NCBI GenBank assembly: GCA_016716135.1
Contig: JADJWX010000013.1
Location: forward strand, 62,001 to 126,000
DNA: 64,000 nucleotides
From: Lewinellaceae bacterium
GTDB lineage: Bacteria > Bacteroidota > Bacteroidia > Chitinophagales > Saprospiraceae
Direction: 5' to 3'
In this document: positions 16,621 through 24,719 of the stretch, one piece after another
Layout: every line of letters begins with the position of its first letter
Numbering within the stretch: position 1 is the stretch's first letter
The notes under the pieces: generated by a model
Seen by the model: the letters and a program-made list of their open reading frames with translations, nothing else
Databases searched by the model: none
Told to the model about the DNA's origin: nothing
Position numbers and translations under genes: made by a program

Positions 16621-18006
16621 ATGTTTTCAGCAACAACGTACCAAACGCGCCGGACGCGGCTTAAAAAAGACCTGAAATCCGGCCTCGCCTTGTTTTTGGG
16701 CAATAATGATGTCGGGATGAACTACCCGGGTAACACCTACCATTTCCGACAGGACAGTAACTTTCTTTATTTTTTTGGACTCGACAAACCCGGCCTTGCA
16801 GCTGTCGTGGATGTGGATAACGACCGCGAAATTATTTTCGGCGACGACCTGAGTATCGAAGATGTGGTCTGGATGGGGGCAATGCCCAAAATGAAAACCC
16901 TGGCCGCCAATGTCGGTGTTGCCGAAACGCAGCCTGCCCGCCGGTTGATTAATTTTCTGAAAAAAGCGCGCCGTGCCGGCCAATCGATCCACTTCCTGCC
17001 GCCCTACCGGCACGACAATATGTTGCTGTTGAAAGACGCCCTGAATATGACGCCGAAGAAACAAAAAGCAGCAGCGTCGGAAGCGCTCATTCGCGCGGTG
17101 GTGGCACAGCGTATGCACAAATCTGCGGAAGAAGTGGCCGAAATGGAGCGCGCCGTCAATGTAACGGGCGCCATGCATGTGGCTGCGATGAAGGCCGCCC
17201 GGGAAGGCCAGGTTGAAGCCGAGTTAGCCGGCTTGGTGGAAGGTATTGCGGTGAGCGGCGGCGGGAATTTGTCGTACCCGGTTATCCTGACGGTGAACGG
17301 CCAAATTTTGCACAACCACGATCACGGCAACACCTTGCAACGTGGCCAAATGGTCCTGGGCGACTTCGGCGCTGAAACAGCCATGCATTACGCGGGAGAT
17401 ATTACCCGAACCTTCCCGGTGGCGCCAAAATTCACGTCCAAACAACGGGAAATCTACCAGATCGTGCTGGATGCCGAGGTGAACGCGATCAAATCGCTAC
17501 GGCCGGGATTGCCCTACAAGGAGGTGCACCTGAATGCTGCGCGGCAGATGGCTGAGGGTTTAAAAGCCTTGGGCCTGATGCAGGGCGATATGGCCGAAGC
17601 GGTGGCAAAAGGTGCTCATGCTTTGTTTTTCCCGCATGGCCTGGGGCATATGATCGGTCTGGATGTGCACGATATGGAGGATTTGGGCGAAAACTACGTA
17701 GGTTACTCGGAATCGGTGCAGCGCAGTACCCAGTTTGGCACGGCCTATCTGCGACTTGGCCGGGCGCTGGAGCCGGGATTTGTGCTTACCGTGGAGCCTG
17801 GTATTTATTTTATTCCGCAGTTGATCGACCAGTGGCGGCGCAAAAAAATGTTTACGGAGTTTATCAACTACCCGGCTTTATCAAAATATCGAAATTTTGG
17901 TGGCGTGCGAATTGAAGACAATGTGCTGATCACGGAGCAGGGCTACCGCGTGCTTGGCGACCCGATCCCGAAAACGATTGCGGAAGTGGAAGGGTTGCGT
18001 TCTTAG
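16621..18006 (+). CDS. pepP: Xaa-Pro aminopeptidase (M24 family)
   Basis: A 461-residue cytoplasmic metallopeptidase. The N-terminal aminopeptidase-P domain (about 1-140; NTYHFRQDSNFLYFFGLDKPG) precedes the pita-bread catalytic domain. The dinuclear metal ligands are all visible: the Asp pair in LGDFGAE and HYAGDITRTFP, the His in FFPHGLGHMIGLDVHD, the Glu in LTVEPGIYF and the Glu in GGVRIEDNVL. It removes N-terminal residues that precede proline. Length and motif order match the PepP group. It is monocistronic and ends at a palindrome and a bidirectional terminator. Confidence 0.93.
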   Translation: MFSATTYQTRRTRLKKDLKSGLALFLGNNDVGMNYPGNTYHFRQDSNFLYFFGLDKPGLAAVVDVDNDREIIFGDDLSIEDVVWMGAMPKMKTLAANVGVAETQPARRLINFLKKARRAGQSIHFLPPYRHDNMLLLKDALNMTPKKQKAAASEALIRAVVAQRMHKSAEEVAEMERAVNVTGAMHVAAMKAAREGQVEAELAGLVEGIAVSGGGNLSYPVILTVNGQILHNHDHGNTLQRGQMVLGDFGAETAMHYAGDITRTFPVAPKFTSKQREIYQIVLDAEVNAIKSLRPGLPYKEVHLNAARQMAEGLKALGLMQGDMAEAVAKGAHALFFPHGLGHMIGLDVHDMEDLGENYVGYSESVQRSTQFGTAYLRLGRALEPGFVLTVEPGIYFIPQLIDQWRRKKMFTEFINYPALSKYRNFGGVRIEDNVLITEQGYRVLGDPIPKTIAEVEGLRS

Positions 18007-18031
18007 GTTGCGCGACTCATCCTGCGACTCT

Positions 18032-18064
18032 ACTCATCCTACGACTTCAAGTCGTAGGATGAGT
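18032..18064. repeat. Perfect palindrome, copy B
   Basis: A 33-bp sequence with 16-bp arms (ACTCATCCTACGACTT and its reverse complement) around a single C. A partial direct copy, ACTCATCCTGCGACT, precedes it at 18015-18029. Like copy A it follows the 3' end of a plus-strand gene where genes converge. Confidence 0.85.
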
Positions 18065-18085
18065 GTTACCCCATACCTAAAAAAA

Positions 18086-18124
18086 ACGCCCGCCAGTTCA
18101 CCGGAGAATAACTGGCGGGCGTTT
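18086..18124. terminator. Bidirectional rho-independent terminator
   Basis: The stem ACGCCCGCCAGTT pairs with AACTGGCGGGCGT over 13 bp with a loop of about 11 bases. An A-run on the left gives a U-tract for minus-strand transcripts and a short T-run follows on the right. It separates the converging pepP and 18144 genes. Confidence 0.85.
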
Positions 18125-18143
18125 GTCATTAAAATCTGAAGGC

Positions 18144-18506
18144 TCAGGAAGCGCCCTTACCTTTGTTCAGCATACCCTGCAGAAAACCGCCGATACCACC
18201 ACCGGCGCCGCCGAGGATGCCGCCACCGAGGATTGAGCCCAGCATGCCGTTGGCCGTATCGCCACCTAAAACAGCACTGAGAATCGAGCCCAGGCCACCA
18301 TCGCCGGTTGCGCTGGCTACGGCGCCAAGCACACCACCGCCGAGCAGGCCCGACAAGCCGCCGTCTTTCGGTGTTTGTTTGAGAAACACCCCTGCCAGAG
18401 CGCTGATAAGCGGCACTGCCCAGGTGGCCGAACCTGCGGGTAAAAATTTGTTGGCCAGGAAACCAGCCACAAGCGTAATCGCTGAAGAGATCAAAGTGTT
18501 TTGCAT
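18144..18506 (-). CDS. Small glycine-rich hydrophobic protein
   Basis: A 120-residue protein from the ATG at 18506 (MQNTLISSAITLVAGFLANK). A first hydrophobic segment is followed by KQTPKDGG and then a run of Gly, Leu, Ala and Ser repeats of the type LGGGVLGAV, LGSILSAVLGG and LGSILGGGILGGAGGGIGG, ending GMLNKGKGAS. The repeats suggest membrane association or self-packing. No function can be given. A longer upstream frame exists but has no coding character. Confidence 0.7.
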   Translation of the reverse strand: MQNTLISSAITLVAGFLANKFLPAGSATWAVPLISALAGVFLKQTPKDGGLSGLLGGGVLGAVASATGDGGLGSILSAVLGGDTANGMLGSILGGGILGGAGGGIGGFLQGMLNKGKGAS

Positions 18507-18628
18507 AATACTGGCGTTTCGTTTTGAAAAGTTTGATTTGGTTGTATTAAAATCCGGCTTTGGCAAATTTAGTCCAAATAAGTAATTGTCCAAATCAAAT
18601 ATAGCCGCAGAAGTATCCGAAACGCGGT

Positions 18629-21145
18629 TCAGTAAAACAGCGCATTGGCAAACAGTTGCTTGCCGGGGCCCCAGAAACAACGAAACAGCGGGTTGTCAAT
18701 CAAATAAACCATGTCGCCACGCCCGATTTTCTGAACTGCGGCAACCGGGGTGTTCTGAAGTTTGGGCTTTAAACGGCCGCCAATAAATCCGATTGACCGG
18801 AAATTCGTTCCTAACCAGATAGCCGTACTGGCATTCGCCGGGAGTTCGTACAGGCTGGAGGAAGTTTTAAGGCTAAAATACCGGTCATTAAATCCAAAAG
18901 CCAGGGGATGCGTCGCGTCGATTTCAGCCTGAACAATGGCGCCGGGAACCTGATCACTTACGGAATCGCGTTCACGGGATTGGTAAGGTGTTGGCTCGGC
19001 GCTTGCGGAATCTTTCTTCGCTTCACTTTTGCTTTTCAACTCAAAACCCTCCTGATCGGCAAAGGCCCTGACGGCACCTTCATAGGCAATGATCCGGCCG
19101 CCCTGCCGAACCCATTCCGTTAGTGTTTTCATCGTACTTTCAGACAGATGGTAATTGCCATTCGGGAAAATGATCGTAGTGTATTCGTTCCAGCGCAAAC
19201 GATTCAGTCGGTCGATTGAAACCGGGGAAACCGGGTAGCCCAATTCTTGCTCGAGGAAAAACCAGGTATGTCCGTAGGCATTTGGATTTACGTCGTCTCC
19301 GTAAACAAGTGCCACGTTTGGCCGGGTAATCGGGACAAATTGATCGGACCCCAGATCGTGCCCTTTGCCGGCCCAGCCGGAAAAAATCGGGTGCAGTGTG
19401 GTATTTGTTTTTTTAGCCGCCTCTTTAACCAACTGATCCAGGGTAGCGCTGTGCGCCTGGTTGTCGGCTCTGGTAATGACCAATGCGCCGGCTTTGAACT
19501 GCTGGTCTGACAAGGCAAAAGGCCTCATGGCGTACCGGACTTTGACACCCGATTGCAGCACTTGCGACAAAAACCGGGCTTCGGCAATCGAGTTGCGGTG
19601 GATACACCAGGCGTAGGGCGGTGCGGCGAGGCGGACTTCGCTGGCAACGAAGGGTTCGAAGGGACGTTTGGGTTCAAGGCGCTGTTTTAGCGCAAATGCC
19701 TCCAGGCCAAACGCATAGGGCAGTGCCCAGGCTGTGATATCGTAGGTTAGCGAATCGCTCAGACGATGTTCAGGTTCAAACAGTACCTGGACCAATACTG
19801 CATGGGGTTGATGCGCGCTGATAATAAGGTCTTTTTCGTCGAGGTTGAACGTTGTGTTGGTACCGGACGAATAGTCGAATGCTTTTAATCCTGCCGTATT
19901 TGTACCAGCCCGGCCATACTGGATTTTATGTTGATCGAGCAATTGACACAGCGCGTTTATCTTATTCGGGTCATTGGTGTTCCGGATGACAAACGTGCGG
20001 TATTCACCTTGCGGTTGACGAAGGTTTTGCTCGTAATACTTTTGAAAATTCTCAACAATACCGGTGGCGTTCTTGCTGGCCGTTTCAATGGTGGAAAGGC
20101 TGGTCGTCAGGTGGTGTTGGATGCGGGCGTGCAGCGTCAGGGTATCGCCCGTGGCCGTTTTTACGGCACGGCCTGCAGTCGAATGGCCAGCCTGTTCGTA
20201 GGTCATTCCGATGGCGCCGTTGAACATGGGGTAGGTATCGCCATACGACGGATAAAACAAGTCGAAGACCTCTTTGGTGAAGTAGAGCCAGCCGTTTTGG
20301 TCAAAATATTGTGCATGGTTCTGCCCGATTTGGCTTTGGAAATTGCGTTGCCAGGGCGTAATGTAATCGTGCATCGGCTCGGCTGCTGGCGCAAAGTAGT
20401 AGGGATTGTCGATGTATTGTTCGTGCAGGTCGGCATGGATATGCGGCAACCAGCGTTGATACAGCACCAGGCGTTGTTGGGTTTCTACCTGGGTTGCCCA
20501 GGCCCAGTCGCGATTCAAATCAAAATGATAGTGATTGGTGCGGCCGCCGGGCCAGGGTTCATGATGTTCCCGGGCATCACCATTCGGATTTTTGAGCCGG
20601 TTGCTGGCGCTGCGGTACCAATGCGTGTAGCGGTCATACCCGTCGGGGTTCAGGGACGGATCGACGATGACGACGGTATTTTTCAACCAGGTTTGAATGC
20701 CGGGGTCGGTCTGAATGGCCAGTTTATAGGCTAATTCCATGCTGCATTCTGACCCTGATGGTTCATTACCATGCACACTCATGCTCAGCCAGACAATTGC
20801 GATATTTTCGGCGCCGGCCGGTGCTGTGTTGGTTGGGTTAAGCCCGGCAAGGGAGAGGTTGTGCAAGCGGATTTGCTCCAGGCGGGCTATGTTTTCCGGT
20901 GCGGAAAAAACAGCCAGTTGCAGTGGGCGGGCTTCATTGGTGCGGCCGTAGTGTTCCAGCCGCATAGTTGCCGGGGCAACGCCGGCCAGGTATTCAAAAT
21001 AGTCGGTTAGGAGATGGTGGGGCGTAAATTGTTCGCCCAGTTGGTGCGGAAGAAAAGCGCTCGGGCTTTTTACCGGATTTTGCGCAATAATGGAAAATGC
21101 AAGGCAAAGTAGTGCCAGGGGCAGGACAAGTCGGGAAAAGTTCAT
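18629..21145 (-). CDS. Exported zinc carboxypeptidase (M14 family)
   Basis: An 838-residue protein with a signal peptide (MNFSRLVLPLALLCLAFSIIAQ). The M14 peptidase domain fills about residues 40-370: the zinc motif HxxE is in SVHGNEPSGSE, the third ligand is in HIHADLHEQ, and DPSLNPDGYDRY holds the Asn/Arg substrate region. The rest (about 400-838) includes a beta-rich region and an apparent glutamine-amidotransferase-like segment around GQVIFPNGNYHL-type text (TIIFPNGNYHLSES) seen in many Bacteroidota M14 proteins. It is expected to trim C-terminal residues of peptides in the periplasm. Confidence 0.88.
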   Translation of the reverse strand: MNFSRLVLPLALLCLAFSIIAQNPVKSPSAFLPHQLGEQFTPHHLLTDYFEYLAGVAPATMRLEHYGRTNEARPLQLAVFSAPENIARLEQIRLHNLSLAGLNPTNTAPAGAENIAIVWLSMSVHGNEPSGSECSMELAYKLAIQTDPGIQTWLKNTVVIVDPSLNPDGYDRYTHWYRSASNRLKNPNGDAREHHEPWPGGRTNHYHFDLNRDWAWATQVETQQRLVLYQRWLPHIHADLHEQYIDNPYYFAPAAEPMHDYITPWQRNFQSQIGQNHAQYFDQNGWLYFTKEVFDLFYPSYGDTYPMFNGAIGMTYEQAGHSTAGRAVKTATGDTLTLHARIQHHLTTSLSTIETASKNATGIVENFQKYYEQNLRQPQGEYRTFVIRNTNDPNKINALCQLLDQHKIQYGRAGTNTAGLKAFDYSSGTNTTFNLDEKDLIISAHQPHAVLVQVLFEPEHRLSDSLTYDITAWALPYAFGLEAFALKQRLEPKRPFEPFVASEVRLAAPPYAWCIHRNSIAEARFLSQVLQSGVKVRYAMRPFALSDQQFKAGALVITRADNQAHSATLDQLVKEAAKKTNTTLHPIFSGWAGKGHDLGSDQFVPITRPNVALVYGDDVNPNAYGHTWFFLEQELGYPVSPVSIDRLNRLRWNEYTTIIFPNGNYHLSESTMKTLTEWVRQGGRIIAYEGAVRAFADQEGFELKSKSEAKKDSASAEPTPYQSRERDSVSDQVPGAIVQAEIDATHPLAFGFNDRYFSLKTSSSLYELPANASTAIWLGTNFRSIGFIGGRLKPKLQNTPVAAVQKIGRGDMVYLIDNPLFRCFWGPGKQLFANALFY

Positions 21146-21216
21146 CGCATCTGTTTCAGAAAAAAAACGCAGCCAAGCAGCTGCGCCGACAAACATCCGA
21201 CATTTTCAGGAATTGA

Positions 21217-21825
21217 TCAATGTCGTTTCCGTTTGATTGGGCACCCGATTGCGCGGGTCAGATCGGGATTGGGCCGTTCGTCACGAAGTACCGCTTCGAC
21301 GGCGTTCTCGACATATTTTTTCCGGACAGCCGACGGTGTTTCCGGGTTGTCGTCGATAGCACCGATGTATCGAACGACTTTTTCTTTGTTCAGGACAAAG
21401 ACATGGGGGGTGCGGTTGGCGCCAAATTTCGGGTACACCTTTTGTTCGGCGTCGTGCAGGTAGACAAATGGGTAACGTTTTGTTGCGGAGCGTTTTACCA
21501 TTTCGTCAAAGCTGTCGTCCGGAACAATCTCGGCATCATTTGGATTGATAGCGATGACAGGAAATCCTTTTGGGTTGAATTTTTTATGCAGGTTGATAAT
21601 GCGCTGTTCGTAAATCTGCGCATACGGGCAGTGGTTGCAGGTAAAAACAATGATATAGCCTTTGGCATCTGGAAAGTCGGCCAGGGAGATCATACGCCCA
21701 TCAACATTTTGCAGGCGAAAATCTTCTGCTTTATCACCAATGGCATACGAACTGGGATCATTAGTGGCATTTAAGAACAGGAGAAAAGATGCCAGAAGAA
21801 TCGGTATGCAGACGGGTCTTTTCAT
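21217..21825 (-). CDS. Thioredoxin-fold protein, AhpC/TSA-like with CNHCPY motif
   Basis: A 202-residue exported protein (MKRPVCIPILLASFLLFLNA). The thioredoxin-like domain contains FTCNHCPYAQIYE, a CxxC site placed where peroxiredoxin-like redoxins of the CNHCPY group carry it, and the cis-proline region RTPHVFVLN. Proteins of this group are commonly annotated as thioredoxin-family or redoxin proteins; substrate is unknown. It lies 76 bp downstream of another thioredoxin-fold gene on the same strand, so the two may act together in envelope redox chemistry. Start chosen at the ATG that opens the signal peptide. Confidence 0.85.
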   Translation of the reverse strand: MKRPVCIPILLASFLLFLNATNDPSSYAIGDKAEDFRLQNVDGRMISLADFPDAKGYIIVFTCNHCPYAQIYEQRIINLHKKFNPKGFPVIAINPNDAEIVPDDSFDEMVKRSATKRYPFVYLHDAEQKVYPKFGANRTPHVFVLNKEKVVRYIGAIDDNPETPSAVRKKYVENAVEAVLRDERPNPDLTRAIGCPIKRKRH

Positions 21826-21901
21826 AGGTGCAGGGAGTATTAAAGTGTAAACGGTTTGTGGAAAACAGGTCGTCGCAGGGGAAATCAAAAGCAAGATAAA
21901 C

Positions 21902-22435
21902 CTAACGGGTGCCTTTGCTACCCATGCATGTTGCTTTTTGAACTTTGTTCACAAAGTTTAGCACAAAAGATTCTAACGCTTGGTAATTCTGAAATTTTTC
22001 CGGGAACAAATTGCGTTGCCCGCCCCGGATTACCACTGTGGCCGGTATCGTGCCTTCCCAGTTGGGATGTATCTGGGGAATCCAACTGTCTGCATCCTGA
22101 TCGGCGAGCAGCGCTATTTCAGGTTTAAGCGGATTTTTTTCCAGGAATGGGACTAAGGTTTTCTCAAGCCTGCTTTTAAAGTCAAGGCTGACCATAATTA
22201 CCTGGAAATCGGTGTCTGCATGTTTTTGGTAAAGCTCGTCAAAGCTGGGAAGTTCTTCCACACAAGGGCTGCACCAGGTAGCCCAGAAGTTAAGCACCAG
22301 CGTTGTATGTTCGTCAACCTGCTGGATTCGTTTTTCCAGCTCGGTGAAACTATCATACACAGTAAAAACCTGCCCCAAAAGCGCGTTGGGTGCAGTTACG
22401 AGACAGATGAAGGAAATCAAATAGAGATTCCGCAT
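21902..22435 (-). CDS. TlpA/ResA-like thiol-disulfide oxidoreductase
   Basis: A 177-residue exported protein (MRNLYLISFICLVTAPNALLGQ). The core NFWATWCSPCVEELPSF is the TlpA-type active site WCxxC, and the cis-proline segment is GTIPATVVI. Proteins of this type reduce disulfides in the periplasm, for example during cytochrome c maturation. No cytochrome genes are adjacent. It precedes the CNHCPY-type gene with a gap of 76 bp and is probably co-transcribed. Confidence 0.88.
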   Translation of the reverse strand: MRNLYLISFICLVTAPNALLGQVFTVYDSFTELEKRIQQVDEHTTLVLNFWATWCSPCVEELPSFDELYQKHADTDFQVIMVSLDFKSRLEKTLVPFLEKNPLKPEIALLADQDADSWIPQIHPNWEGTIPATVVIRGGQRNLFPEKFQNYQALESFVLNFVNKVQKATCMGSKGTR

Positions 22436-22617
22436 GGCAGGAAACGCAATAAAAATGTATTAAAAAAAGGCCATGCAAGAAACGAATAACTGTTGGAAAG
22501 CCAATCAGCTTTAACAGTTTTTACGATAAAAAACCGTGATAGCATCTTTTTTTAATGAAAATTCTTGGAACAAAACTATTCTGCAAGAACACATTCAAAA
22601 AAAGTGCCAAACTTAAG

Positions 22618-23373
22618 CTACGCTTCTATGGTAGCGCCCGGATTTACGATTGATTGGTCTACAAGGATGCGCCCGCAATGTTCGCAGGCAATAATTTTCT
22701 TATGCAGACCGATTTCCAATTGAACCTGGGGGGGGACGTTATTAAAGCACCCTCCGCAGGAATTCCGTTCTACCGTCACAACGGCCAGGCCGTTGCGATA
22801 GGTCCGGCGGGTTTTGTCGTAGGCCTTGAGCAGGCGGTCTTCGATTCCCTGGCGGCCTTTGTTGCTTTTATTGCGCAGTTTATTTTCTTCCGACTCCGTT
22901 TTTTCGATGATGCCCTGCAGTTCTACTTTTTTGGCATCCAGATCTTTTTGCTTGGCCTCTTTTTTAGCTTCGGCAATGGCCAGGCTGTCTTTCTGAGCGT
23001 CCAGCTTCCCTTTGGCATCGCGAACCTTTTTCTCCGCCAGTTGAATATCCAGGTTAGCCAGCTCAATTTCTTTCGTCAGGGCTTCATACTCCCGGTTATT
23101 CTTTACATCATCGAGCTGCTTCTGGTACCGTTTGATGTTATTCTCGGCGTCTTTGGCCATTGATTGCATTTGAGCAATTTCTTGCTCTACTTCTTTCACA
23201 CTGGCGCCCAGTTTTTTGCAACGGGTCTCCAGGCCGGCTATTTCATCTTCCAGGTCGGCTACCTCCATGGGCAGTTCGCCTTTCAGGATTTGGATTTCAT
23301 CAAGTTGGGAATCGATAAGTTGCAGATCCCATAGTTTTTGTAGTTTCTCGGTAATGGTTGCTTCAACAGACAT
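22618..23373 (-). CDS. Coiled-coil zinc-ribbon protein (C4-type, DUF164/CdsZ-like)
   Basis: A 251-residue protein made of a long charged coiled coil (about residues 20-185, rich in Lys, Glu, Asp and Leu heptads) and a C-terminal C4 zinc ribbon with CxxC pairs in RNSCGGCFNNVP and IIACEHCGRIL. This layout matches the widespread zf-RING_7 or DUF164 family, whose members are thought to bind nucleic acid or act as adaptors. It sits between a Nif3-type gene and the TlpA-like gene, and the Nif3-zinc ribbon pairing is common across bacteria. Start chosen at the ATG at 23373, since upstream text is not conserved-looking. Confidence 0.88.
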   Translation of the reverse strand: MSVEATITEKLQKLWDLQLIDSQLDEIQILKGELPMEVADLEDEIAGLETRCKKLGASVKEVEQEIAQMQSMAKDAENNIKRYQKQLDDVKNNREYEALTKEIELANLDIQLAEKKVRDAKGKLDAQKDSLAIAEAKKEAKQKDLDAKKVELQGIIEKTESEENKLRNKSNKGRQGIEDRLLKAYDKTRRTYRNGLAVVTVERNSCGGCFNNVPPQVQLEIGLHKKIIACEHCGRILVDQSIVNPGATIEA

Positions 23374-23433
23374 TGGCAAAGAATGAATGAGTGAATGTGG
23401 CAATGATGAAAATTGACGAATTTCGGGGTGTTT

Positions 23434-24219
23434 TTAGCAATAAAACACCGGATTTGTCGACTGCTCCGTCAAATGGAGCGCAAAATTAGGGAATTTTTCG
23501 TGTATAAGCTCGTATAAAAGTTCGATGGTAAATTGTTCACTTTCGAAGTGCCCGACATCGGCTATGATCAACCGCCCTTCCGCGTCGAAAAACTCATGGT
23601 ATTTGAAGTCGGCTGTGACGAAAGCATCGGCGCCAGCTTGCAAAGCATCGGGCAACAAAAAGCTGCCGCTCCCGCCACAAACGGCAATGCGTTGGACGGC
23701 TTTGTTCCGAAAAGCTGTGTGGCGGATGCACGCTGTTTTCATCGCTGTTTTTACGTGCAAAAGAAAGGCCTGTTCAGACATTGGCGCATCTAATTGCCCG
23801 ATCAGGCCTGCCCCGATATCCGGTGTGCCCGGTTTGGAGGCCAGGATACGGGTATCTTTTATGCCCAGTTTTTGTGCGATTTTTTCATTTACGCCGCGTT
23901 GATGTACGTTGTCCAGATTGGTGTGTATGGCGTAAATGGCAACGTCGTGGCGTACTGCCTCCATAACCGTGCGTTCAATGTACGTGGCCCCATTCAGGCG
24001 TTTCAAACCGCGAAAGACAATTGGATGATGCGCTACGATCAGGTTGCAGCCTTTTTGCCGGGCCTCTTCCACCACGGCTTCTGTGGAGTCGAGGCAAAAT
24101 AAAACGCCGGTGAGGGATGATTCAGGGTTGCCGACGATCAGCCCTGCATTATCATAGGATTCCTGTAAATGTGGCGGTGCAACGGCTTCCAGAACCGCAA
24201 TTATGTTTTTGATTTGCAT
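23434..24219 (-). CDS. Nif3-like dinuclear metal-centre protein (YbgI family)
   Basis: A 261-residue protein. The metal-binding motif is AHHPIVFRGLKRL, with further ligands in IHTNLDN and in the C-terminal DVGHFESEQF. Family members form hexameric rings around paired metal ions and are often called GTP cyclohydrolase 1 type 2, though the role is unsettled. The length is that of the short form, without the central insert found in the long form of many Bacteroidota. It lies 60 bp upstream of the zinc-ribbon gene on the same strand and is likely in one operon with it. Confidence 0.9.
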   Translation of the reverse strand: MQIKNIIAVLEAVAPPHLQESYDNAGLIVGNPESSLTGVLFCLDSTEAVVEEARQKGCNLIVAHHPIVFRGLKRLNGATYIERTVMEAVRHDVAIYAIHTNLDNVHQRGVNEKIAQKLGIKDTRILASKPGTPDIGAGLIGQLDAPMSEQAFLLHVKTAMKTACIRHTAFRNKAVQRIAVCGGSGSFLLPDALQAGADAFVTADFKYHEFFDAEGRLIIADVGHFESEQFTIELLYELIHEKFPNFALHLTEQSTNPVFYC

Positions 24220-24330
24220 AGGTTAGAAATCTCCGGCCGGAGTATGATTTAGGTGGATGATCTTCTTTTGTACTTAACAGCAACCCGGGTTAAAATGATA
24301 AACAACCTTTCATTTGATCTGTTCCCGGTG

Positions 24331-24338
24331 TAACTTTG
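24331..24338 (+). promoter_or_regulatory. Candidate -7 promoter element for tatA
   Basis: TAACTTTG fits TAnnTTTG. A TTTG at 24313-24316 is present but only 14 bp upstream, shorter than the usual 19-21. It lies about 80 bp before the tatA start. Confidence 0.4.
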
Positions 24339-24419
24339 CAGCGGTTATTCAGTCAAACAAGCCGGTAAAATGCCGGATGATCGGCTGAACCTGAAATTTG
24401 GATTTAAAACAATATAACT

Positions 24420-24635
24420 ATGACTTCTACTTTGGTATTTATCGGTAATCTGGGTGCAACCGAATTGACACTTATTTTTTTAGTAGTGCTCCTGATGTTC
24501 GGTGGCAACAAAATCCCCGAACTGATGCGCGGCCTGGGTAAAGGTATCCGGGAGTTTAACAGCGCCAAGAACTCGGTTGAAGATGAAATCCGCCAAGGCA
24601 TGCGCGATGCGGAAAAGAAATCAATTGACAAGTAA
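24420..24635 (+). CDS. tatA: Twin-arginine translocase subunit TatA/TatE
   Basis: A 71-residue protein with one N-terminal transmembrane helix (TELTLIFLVVLLMF), the hinge FGGNKIPELMRGLGKGI and an amphipathic helix with a charged tail (EFNSAKNSVEDEIRQG). This is the signature of TatA, which polymerises to form the passage for folded Tat substrates. The partner tatC is about 18 kb away at 42209, so the Tat genes are not in one operon here. It stands alone between divergent and convergent neighbours and ends at a strong terminator. Confidence 0.93.
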   Translation: MTSTLVFIGNLGATELTLIFLVVLLMFGGNKIPELMRGLGKGIREFNSAKNSVEDEIRQGMRDAEKKSIDK

Positions 24636-24660
24636 ACAGCCGTTATTTTTTAACCGGAAA

Positions 24661-24708
24661 GCCCCGAATGTTTCAACAGTGGATCGGAACATTCGGGGCT
24701 TTTTTTTA
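24661..24708. terminator. Strong rho-independent terminator
   Basis: GCCCCGAATGTT (24661-24672) pairs with AACATTCGGGGC (24688-24699), a 12-bp perfect stem, followed by a run of eight T. It ends tatA and also lies just after the dnaB stop on the opposite strand. Confidence 0.92.
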
Positions 24709-24719
24709 AGGAAACCTGA

